Shown here piece after piece: positions 1 through 4,831 of a stretch of DNA of 7,317 nt; the first letter of the stretch is position 1; every line of letters begins with the position of its first letter. Location of the stretch: positions 1-7,317 of the forward strand of contig JAEDIL010000092.1 in the NCBI GenBank assembly GCA_016292455.1, given 5' to 3'. The position numbers were made by a program, and so were the translations under genes. The stretch is from Clostridiaceae bacterium (GTDB lineage: Bacteria > Bacillota > Clostridia > Oscillospirales > Acutalibacteraceae). Under the pieces are notes generated by a model. The model was not told where the DNA came from. It saw only the letters and a list, made by a program, of their open reading frames with translations, and searched no databases.

Positions 1-48
1 ACCGACCGGTTATGAGCCGGTTGCTCTAACCAACTGAGCTAATGGCCC
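1..48 (-). tRNA. tRNA with CAT anticodon (Met or Ile2), partial, 3' half outside window
   Basis: Read on the minus strand from position 48, the sequence starts GGGCCAT (acceptor arm). The D-arm follows with AGCTCAGTTGG, then a 5-bp anticodon stem ACCGG/CCGGT enclosing the loop CTCATAA. The anticodon CAT lies at positions 14-12. The variable loop, T-arm and 3' acceptor strand fall beyond position 1, so only about 48 nt are present. A CAT anticodon with this loop fits elongator tRNA-Met or tRNA-Ile2, whose C34 is modified to lysidine. The half tRNA seen here cannot separate them. Confidence 0.93.
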
Positions 49-68
49 ATGTCGTATGTGACTGATGA

Positions 69-98
69 ATTATACCAAAGTTATCTCTTGTTTGTCAA
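69..98 (-). promoter_or_regulatory. sigma-A promoter of the tRNA
   Basis: On the minus strand there is a consensus -35 TTGACA (98-93) and a consensus -10 TATAAT (74-69) with an 18-bp spacer. Transcription would start near position 62, about 14 nt before the tRNA 5' end at 48. Both hexamers are perfect, as expected for a stable-RNA promoter. Confidence 0.88.
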
Positions 99-190
99 TA
101 GATTTTTATCAAAAACTGAAAGTTTTACACTCTGTTTTCCTATTGTTGTCTTTACGTTAATTTTTTTGCAACAAGATGTTTGTCTGGTAT

Positions 191-204
191 TTAACAATTG
201 TTAA
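191..204. repeat. 14-bp perfect palindrome in the divergent spacer
   Basis: TTAACAATTGTTAA is its own reverse complement and sits about 55 bp upstream of the likely transcription start of the ligase leader. It could be a dimeric repressor site. In DNA this AT-rich a 7-bp half-site can arise by chance, and I match it to no named operator. The rest of 99-262 is AT-rich; I see no gene in it. TATACT at 246-251 is a possible -10 for the ligase unit, but I find no convincing -35. Confidence 0.25.
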
Positions 205-262
205 TTTATTCATATTATTCGATATTTTTTTTAATTTTTGTTTATTATACTTTTTGAACATT

Positions 263-364
263 ACATAAGCGTGCCCGAAAAACGGACGTGCCGGCTTATG
301 TGCAGCCGGGTGTCGGAAAGGAGAAGCCGACACATACGGTAATATCAGGTAACCTTGCGGTTAC
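263..364 (+). promoter_or_regulatory. structured 5' leader with three stem-loops before the first ligase
   Basis: Three inverted repeats lie in a row. ACATAAGC (263-270) pairs with GCTTATGT (294-301) and encloses a smaller CCG-AAAAA-CGG hairpin (275-285). GTGTCGG (310-316) pairs with CCGACAC (327-333) around a 10-nt loop that contains AAAGGAG. GTAACC (349-354) pairs with GGTTAC (359-364) around TTGC. An alternative pairing, CCGGC (291-295) with GCCGG (305-309), would break the first stem, so the leader could switch between folds. It ends 28 nt before the ligase start codon. I could not match it to a known riboswitch class, and no intrinsic terminator is visible, so any control would act on translation or RNA stability. 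Confidence 0.5.
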
Positions 365-378
365 AAAGAGAAAAATAT

Positions 379-384
379 GGAGTG
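379..384 (+). promoter_or_regulatory. ribosome binding site that decides the first ligase start
   Basis: GGAGTG lies 8 nt before the ATG at 393. The same frame is open back to a GTG at 288, but that codon has no ribosome site and lies inside the stem-loops of the leader. The peptide it would add has no counterpart in the paralogous ligase at 2591. Confidence 0.75.
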
Positions 385-392
385 AAGAAAAC

Positions 393-2054
393 ATGATTGG
401 TTCCGGAAACTACACAATGTGTGAAACCGGAGATATGAATTGCTATGAATTCTATCTCGAAGCAACAAAACAGTACGGCGACTATGATGCCGTTCAGCAC
501 ATGGATCTGCGCATTAAGCGCTCAAAGTTTATTGCTGACATCGAATCGCTTGCCGCTTACTTCCAAAACGAGCTTGGTCTCAGGCGCGGAGATGTCTACA
601 CCGTCTTCTGCCCGACAAATGTTGAAAGCCTTGTCGCCTTCTACGCACTCAACAAGCTCGGTGTAATCGTTTCTTTCGTGCATCCCCTGCTTCCCACTGA
701 GATGCTTCGTGAATACGTTGAAACCGGTCATTCAAAGGGTGTTATGATTCTTGATATTCTTTCAAAAGACCATGTCAAAACCCTCAATGACCTCGGCGTT
801 CCCGTTCTGCTTTGCAGAAACTCCGATTACGCCGCTCCGGTCAAAAAAGCCGCAACAAGAGTCGGCGAAGGCATTCTTGAAGCAATTTTCCCGAAATTCA
901 AGAATTGCACGAGCTATTCCGCTGCAATCAAAAAGTACAACGGAATCAAAGTTCCCGGCGTGAAACATAACTCTTCGGATATAGCTGTTTATCTCAACGG
1001 CGGCGGAACAACAGGAAAGAGCAAGACTATTATGCTCACCAACAAAAACGTCAATGAAGTGCCTTACAAAACCGCATACATTGATGAAATTCATGAACCG
1101 GGTGAGGAAGCCGAAATTATCATTCTTCCGTTCTTCCACGCCTTCGGTCTCTGCCTTGCCGCCCACATGGCTCTCTGCAACGCCGCAAGAGTTATCCCGC
1201 TTATGAAATTCAATGCAAAGCTTGTTATCAAGCTTTATAAAAAGAACAAAATCATTGCCCTTGTCGGCATTCCGAATATGTTCAAGAAGCTCTACCACAC
1301 CGAGGGCTTTGACGGTCCCCACCTTTCAAACACAAGAATGATGTTCGTCGGCGGCGACGACCTCTCGCCCTCATTCCTGAAAGAATTCAACGATATGCTT
1401 GAACGCAACGGAACCTCCGCCCGCCTTCGTCAGGGCTACGGTCTGACAGAGGTCTGCGCCCCTTGCTGTGCAAACACAAACTGGGTATACAAAGAAGGCT
1501 CAATAGGTAAGCCGTTCGAGGGTATCCGCATGGAAATCTGGGACGACAACTGCAAACGCGTTCCCAACGGCGAAATCGGTGAAATCTGCGTAACAGGCTC
1601 AACCGTTATGGCAGGCTACTACGACGGAACCGGCGAGAGAAATATCGGTCTTTATTATGACGAGGAAGGTACTCCCTGGGTAAGGAGCGGCGACCTCGGT
1701 TATCAGGACGATGACGGCTTCTTCTTCTTCTCCGGACGCAAAAAACGCCTCATCATCATCTCCGGCTACAATGTTTATCCTGTTGACATTGAAAACCTTA
1801 TGGATACGCTTCCCTTTGTCCGTGAAAGCTGTGCAGTCCGCGGCGAAAAGGACGGCAGACCTCTCGTCCGCCTCTACGTTTCGCTCAAAGATAAAGGACT
1901 TGATCAGCAGGAGCTTCGTGAGAAGATTATTAAAACCTGCGAGGATAACCTTGACAAGTTCTCCGTTCCGCGCGAGATAATATTCATGGACGAGCTTCCT
2001 CATACACCGCTCGAAAAGGTTGACTTTATGGCGCTTGAAAAGCTCGCCGGCTGA
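393..2054 (+). CDS. AMP-forming acyl/aryl-CoA ligase (ANL superfamily), copy 1
   Basis: This 553-residue protein is a soluble adenylate-forming enzyme. By family it should use ATP to adenylate a carboxylic acid and then form the thioester with CoA, or possibly another thiol carrier. Motifs in order are the phosphate-binding loop GGGTTGKSK (203-211), LPFFHAFG (245-252), YGLTE (349-353), SGDLG (432-436), the hinge region GRKKRLIIISGYNVYP (448-463) and the C-terminal catalytic lysine K542 in TPLEKVDF. The length is normal for a ligase with both domains, and no membrane segment or signal peptide is seen. The P-loop has Ser where Pro is usual, and Glu replaces the Gly before the catalytic Lys. Its N-terminus has about 8 residues (TMCETGDM) missing from the paralogue at 2591. 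The ATG at 393 is chosen for its ribosome site. The substrate is unknown; a medium/long-chain fatty or aromatic acid is a guess. A standalone adenylation enzyme of another kind is possible. Confidence 0.9.
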   Translation: MIGSGNYTMCETGDMNCYEFYLEATKQYGDYDAVQHMDLRIKRSKFIADIESLAAYFQNELGLRRGDVYTVFCPTNVESLVAFYALNKLGVIVSFVHPLLPTEMLREYVETGHSKGVMILDILSKDHVKTLNDLGVPVLLCRNSDYAAPVKKAATRVGEGILEAIFPKFKNCTSYSAAIKKYNGIKVPGVKHNSSDIAVYLNGGGTTGKSKTIMLTNKNVNEVPYKTAYIDEIHEPGEEAEIIILPFFHAFGLCLAAHMALCNAARVIPLMKFNAKLVIKLYKKNKIIALVGIPNMFKKLYHTEGFDGPHLSNTRMMFVGGDDLSPSFLKEFNDMLERNGTSARLRQGYGLTEVCAPCCANTNWVYKEGSIGKPFEGIRMEIWDDNCKRVPNGEIGEICVTGSTVMAGYYDGTGERNIGLYYDEEGTPWVRSGDLGYQDDDGFFFFSGRKKRLIIISGYNVYPVDIENLMDTLPFVRESCAVRGEKDGRPLVRLYVSLKDKGLDQQELREKIIKTCEDNLDKFSVPREIIFMDELPHTPLEKVDFMALEKLAG

Positions 2055-2070
2055 ACATAAAACAATCAAG

Positions 2071-2109
2071 ACTGCTGCATTCAGGTTGAACTTTATGCAG
2101 CAGTTTCTT
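2071..2109 (+). terminator. probable intrinsic terminator after the first ligase
   Basis: ACTGCTGCAT (2071-2080) pairs perfectly with ATGCAGCAGT (2095-2104) and is followed by the modest T-tract TTTCTTATT. It begins 17 nt after the ligase stop codon. The 14-nt loop can itself pair (TTCA/TGAA). The U-run is interrupted, so termination may be partial, leaving some read-through into the genes downstream. Confidence 0.55.
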
Positions 2110-2181
2110 ATTAGCAAGGTGACCGGATTTTGCCGGCAAGAGTTTTTTTCATATTGTTAAACATTTGTTCATTTTTAATCC

Positions 2182-2199
2182 ATAATAAACCCTTATTAT
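2182..2199. repeat. AT-rich inverted repeat upstream of the small beta-rich gene
   Basis: ATAATAA (2182-2188) and TTATTAT (2193-2199) form 7-bp arms around a 4-nt spacer, about 50 bp before the start of the next gene. It is a candidate operator in an AT-rich stretch that probably also carries a promoter, although I see no clear -35/-10 pair. The arms are simple AT sequence, so chance is a real alternative. Confidence 0.2.
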
Positions 2200-2250
2200 T
2201 ACATCACAGATTGCAGAATGCACAGAAATACAACCGAAAGGATGATAAAG

Positions 2251-2571
2251 ATGGTAGGAATCGGCAAATGGGCGGCAAGAGTCAACACTCTTGTTTTCAA
2301 AGGGGAAATCACCGTTGAAATCAAAGACAACAACGGAGAATATGACATTCACTTTGAACTTCCGGAAAAATTCAAAAATGTAGAGATTAAATATTACGAC
2401 GTTCACGCTGAGGGCAACACCATCTACGGAAAAGGAGAAATGACCCTCCTCCCCGGAAAGGTTATCGAAGCTGCTGTTTCCTTTGAGGGCGACACAATGA
2501 CCGGTTCACTCAAGCTCCCGTTCCTCGGAAACAAGGAAATCAAGCTCAAAGACGGTCGCAGAATAGGATAA
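2251..2571 (+). CDS. small beta-rich protein of unknown function, between the two ligases
   Basis: This 106-residue cytosolic protein has no signal peptide or membrane segment. I do not recognise the family. After a short N-terminal MVGIGKWAARVN it is a string of alternating hydrophobic/charged segments (FKGEITVEIKD, YDIHFELPEKF, VEIKYYDVHAEGN, IYGKGEMTLLP, EAAVSFEGD, MTGSLKLPF), typical of a small beta-sandwich or barrel. It contains no cysteine and no obvious catalytic motif. The ATG at 2251 is chosen because AAAGGA lies 8 nt upstream; ATG codons at 2218 and 2242 in the same frame have no suitably spaced site. The next ligase starts only 19 nt after its stop, with its ribosome site in that gap, so the two genes are almost certainly co-transcribed. 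I infer an accessory role, for example binding an acyl product or the ligase, but nothing in the sequence proves it. Confidence 0.8.
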   Translation: MVGIGKWAARVNTLVFKGEITVEIKDNNGEYDIHFELPEKFKNVEIKYYDVHAEGNTIYGKGEMTLLPGKVIEAAVSFEGDTMTGSLKLPFLGNKEIKLKDGRRIG

Positions 2572-2590
2572 GAAAGGACAGTGCTTTAAA

Positions 2591-4228
2591 ATGATAGAAT
2601 CCGGAAACTATAACTGTTTTGAATTTTACTGCGCCGCAACAGAGCAGTACGGTGATTTCGACACCGTTCAGCACATGGACAGACGCGTAAAGCGTTCCGA
2701 ATTCATTGAAGAGGTTGAAGCTCTCGCCGCATATTTTTATCATGAGCTTGGTCTCAGACGCGGCGACGTCTACACAATCTTCTGTCCGACAAATGTTGAA
2801 AGTCTCGTCGGCTTCTATGCCCTCAACAAGCTCGGCGTAATTGTTTCTTTCGTTCACCCTCTGCTTCCGCCCGAAATGCTCAGAGAGTATATTGAGCTCG
2901 GACATTCAAAGGGTGTTATGATTCTTGACCTTCTTTCCTCAAAGCATGTAAAAACTCTCAATGAGCTGAAAATTCCCGTTATGCTTTGCAGAAACTCCGA
3001 TTACGCCGCTCCGGTCAAAAAAGCCGCAACAAGAGTCGGCGAAGGACTCCTTGAAGCAGTTTTTCCCAAGTTCAAAAACTGCGAAAGCTACACCTCTGCG
3101 CTGAAAAAATACCGCAAAAAAAGCGTTCCCGGCGTCAAAAACAACGCGTCGGACATCGCCGTTTATCTCAACGGAGGCGGAACAACCGGAAAAAGCAAAA
3201 CAATTATGCACACTAACAAAGCAATAAACGAACTTGTTCACAAAATGGGCTACATTGACGAAATTCAGATTCCCGGCGAAGAAGCGGAAATCATTATTCT
3301 TCCGTTTTTCCACGCTTTCGGCCTTTGTGTTGCCGCCCATATGGCTCTTTGCAACGCCGCAAGAATTATTCCGCTCATGCAGTTCAACGCAAAGCTCGTT
3401 GTCAAGCTTTACAAAAACAACCGCATTGTCGGAATGGGCGGTATTCCGAACATGTTCAAAAAGCTTTACCGTGCCGAGGGCTTTGACGGTCCGCACCTTT
3501 CAAACACAAGAATGATGTTTGTCGGCGGCGATGACCTTTCACCCTCATTCCTGAATGACTTCAATCAGATGCTTGAACGCAACGGCACCTCAGCCCGCTT
3601 GCGTCAGGGCTACGGTCTGACCGAGGTCTGCGCCGCCTGCTGCACCAACACCAACTGGGTCAACAAGGACGGCTCGATCGGAAAACCTCTTGAAGGAATC
3701 CGCATGGAAATCTGGGACGACAACTGCAAGCCTCTGCCTGCCGGCGAGGTCGGCGAAATCTGCATTTCCGGTTCAACGGTTATGGCAGGCTACTACGACG
3801 GAACAGGTGAAAGAGGAATCGGACTTCATTATGACGACGAGGGAACCGCATGGGTAAGAAGCGGCGACCTCGGATATGTTGATGAAGAGGGCTTTTTCTT
3901 CTTTGCAGGACGTAAAAAGCGCCTTATCATCATCTCCGGCTACAATGTCTATCCCGTTGACATTGAAAACCTTATGGATACCCTGCCATTTATCAAGGAA
4001 AGCTGTGCCGTCCGCGGGGAAAAAGACGGAAAGCCGATTGTCAGACTCTATGTCTCGCTCAAACAAAAGGGCGATGAGGAAGAATTCAGAAAAACCATTA
4101 TCAAAACCTGTGAGGATAATCTTGACAAGTTCTCCGTTCCGCGTGAAATCATTTTCATGAATGAGCTTCCGCACACGCCGCTTGAAAAGGTTGACTTTAT
4201 GGCTCTTGAAAAAGGCGCAGCTGTTTAA
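2591..4228 (+). CDS. AMP-forming acyl/aryl-CoA ligase (ANL superfamily), copy 2
   Basis: This 545-residue protein is a close paralogue of the ligase at 393; by eye roughly four-fifths of aligned residues are the same along the full length. It keeps every core motif: GGGTTGKSK (195-203), LPFFHAFG (237-244), YGLTE (341-345), SGDLG (424-428), GRKKRLIIISGYNVYP (440-455) and catalytic K532 in TPLEKVDF. The P-loop Ser-for-Pro and the Glu before the lysine are shared with copy 1, so they predate the duplication. Both copies look active. Differences cluster in the N-terminal 40 residues, around 206-230 and near 275-290, where substrate range could diverge. The start has AAAGGA 12 nt upstream, a slightly long spacing. 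It follows the small beta-rich gene by 19 nt and precedes the small helical gene by 47 nt. The expected reaction is carboxylate + ATP + CoA to acyl-CoA + AMP + PPi; the substrate is unknown. Confidence 0.9.
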   Translation: MIESGNYNCFEFYCAATEQYGDFDTVQHMDRRVKRSEFIEEVEALAAYFYHELGLRRGDVYTIFCPTNVESLVGFYALNKLGVIVSFVHPLLPPEMLREYIELGHSKGVMILDLLSSKHVKTLNELKIPVMLCRNSDYAAPVKKAATRVGEGLLEAVFPKFKNCESYTSALKKYRKKSVPGVKNNASDIAVYLNGGGTTGKSKTIMHTNKAINELVHKMGYIDEIQIPGEEAEIIILPFFHAFGLCVAAHMALCNAARIIPLMQFNAKLVVKLYKNNRIVGMGGIPNMFKKLYRAEGFDGPHLSNTRMMFVGGDDLSPSFLNDFNQMLERNGTSARLRQGYGLTEVCAACCTNTNWVNKDGSIGKPLEGIRMEIWDDNCKPLPAGEVGEICISGSTVMAGYYDGTGERGIGLHYDDEGTAWVRSGDLGYVDEEGFFFFAGRKKRLIIISGYNVYPVDIENLMDTLPFIKESCAVRGEKDGKPIVRLYVSLKQKGDEEEFRKTIIKTCEDNLDKFSVPREIIFMNELPHTPLEKVDFMALEKGAAV

Positions 4229-4275
4229 CCAAAGCGGCGCAGGAATAAATAAATTGAATTACGGAGGTAATTATT

Positions 4276-4515
4276 ATGGGAAAATATTCATTTGCAGAAA
4301 CCACAATCGGTGATCTTCTTGACAATGCGGACGCTTTTGAGCTTTTCAAAGAGCTTGCTCCCGAAGCTATTGACCACCCGATGCTTGAAATCGGAAGACC
4401 GTTCACAATCGACCAGGCTCTCCCGTTCATCGTAAACATTGCCGAAGGCATGGGACTTGGCGATATTTCTTCAAGAATTGATGATTTCAAGGCAAAGCTT
4501 GAAGCTATCGAATAA
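4276..4515 (+). CDS. small helical protein of unknown function, last gene of the ligase cluster
   Basis: This 79-residue acidic protein has an excellent ribosome site, GGAGGT, 7 nt before the ATG. Predicted helices cover about 10-28 (TTIGDLLDNADAFELFKEL), 43-58 (TIDQALPFIVNIAEGM) and 62-78, linked by a conserved-looking turn, EAIDHPMLEIG. The pattern 'IGDLLDN..A...F....P.....PML......T..Q' resembles a short helical module that I recall at the C-terminus of assorted Clostridia enzymes; this is memory and unchecked. Here it stands alone. It is not an acyl carrier protein: there is no DSL-type serine for phosphopantetheine. It lacks cysteines and membrane segments. Its place 47 nt after a ligase and just before the terminator suggests it serves the ligases, perhaps as a docking or regulatory subunit; this is inference. 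Confidence 0.82.
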   Translation: MGKYSFAETTIGDLLDNADAFELFKELAPEAIDHPMLEIGRPFTIDQALPFIVNIAEGMGLGDISSRIDDFKAKLEAIE

Positions 4516-4553
4516 TTCTGATTGAGTCATCTTTTGACAGGTGAATACCCGAT

Positions 4554-4599
4554 ACATTACAAACAGCGGCAGGTTTTTTCCTGCCGCTGTTTGTAATGT
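4554..4599. terminator. terminator hairpin of the ligase cluster, probably bidirectional
   Basis: A perfect 20-bp inverted repeat (arms 4554-4573 and 4580-4599) surrounds a TTTTTT loop. The GC-rich core CGGCAGG/CCTGCCG is flanked by A-rich and T-rich ends, so it can work as an intrinsic terminator in either direction. It begins 38 nt after the stop of the small helical gene and ends just before the promoter of the rubrerythrin unit, insulating the two. Confidence 0.85.
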
Positions 4600-4611
4600 T
4601 GCCGTCAGTTC

Positions 4612-4640
4612 TTGATTTTTTCTTCGTTCTGCGCTATAAT
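4612..4640 (+). promoter_or_regulatory. sigma-A promoter of the riboswitch-rubrerythrin unit
   Basis: TTGATT (4612-4617) and TATAAT (4635-4640) are separated by 17 bp. The predicted start site near 4647 coincides with the first base of the riboswitch P1 stem, which supports both calls. Confidence 0.85.
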
Positions 4641-4646
4641 ATACCT

Positions 4647-4731
4647 GCCTATAAAGAGTGCGCGAGAGACAAGCTCGCTGACCGCACAGCAACCTGCTTT
4701 TGAGCAAGGTGCTAAAGCTTGAACGATGGGT
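4647..4731 (+). promoter_or_regulatory. SAM riboswitch of the SAM-I superfamily, compact P4-less form (SAM-I/IV-like)
   Basis: The conserved SAM-I core is present in order: a P1 5' strand GCCTAT followed by AAAGAG, then GCAACC (4689-4694), then AAGGTGCTAA (4706-4715), then GAACGATGGG, whose ATGGGT closes P1 (4647-4652 with 4726-4731). P2 is GTGCG (4658-4662) with CGCAC (4683-4687), plus an inner CGAG/CTCG. P3 is ACCTGC with GCAAGGT. The P2 loop CAAGC (4670-4674) is exactly complementary to GCTTG (4717-4721), which gives the pseudoknot expected in this superfamily at J3/4. There is no P4 hairpin and the usual GGCC-rich P2 region is replaced, so this fits SAM-I/IV better than a classical S-box. 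I infer an OFF switch: bound SAM stabilises P1 and lets the terminator form. The subclass is less certain than the superfamily. Confidence 0.78.
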
Positions 4732-4745
4732 GGAACCGCTTTTTT

Positions 4746-4779
4746 GCACCTGTCGCTGCCGATGGGTGCTTTTTGTTTT
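4746..4779 (+). terminator. riboswitch-controlled intrinsic terminator (expression platform)
   Basis: GCACCTGTCG (4746-4755) pairs with CGATGGGTGC (4760-4769) as a continuous 10-bp stem, including two G-U pairs, with a CTGC loop and the tail TTTTTGTTTT. The 5' arm can instead pair with an identical CGATGGGTG at 4724-4732, which overlaps the 3' strand of P1. That alternative is the antiterminator when SAM is absent. Confidence 0.82.
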
Positions 4780-4831
4780 CCGGCGTTCTCTTTCAAGGCG
4801 AAATTATTAAGTGAGAAAGGAACTGCTCATC

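Noticed and set aside
288..392. N-terminal extension of the first ligase from a GTG at 288
   Set aside because: The GTG has no ribosome site, sits inside the first stem-loop, and the added 35 residues have no equivalent in the paralogous ligase. The ATG at 393 has GGAGTG 8 nt upstream.
762..1322. Long antisense open frame (186 codons), with a counterpart at 2939-3496 (185 codons) in the second ligase
   Set aside because: Both lie opposite the same conserved part of the two ligases and arise from shared codon usage that avoids stops in that antisense frame. Neither has a convincing start context, and the translations look like Phe/Cys/Val-rich shadow protein.
4276..4515. Acyl carrier protein partner of the ligases
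   Set aside because: Its size and acidity fit, but there is no DSL/DSI serine for phosphopantetheine attachment and the helix pattern differs.
4471..4796. Minus-strand open frames over the terminator and riboswitch (4471-4749, 4605-4796)
   Set aside because: They cross a strong hairpin and a structured leader on the other strand, have no ribosome sites, and their translations look like random low-bias sequence.
4600..4810. Classical T-box leader
   Set aside because: Only the GGGTGGAACCGC segment matches. There is no stem I with specifier loop and AG bulge, while all core SAM-I elements, a P2-J3/4 pseudoknot and P1 closure are present.
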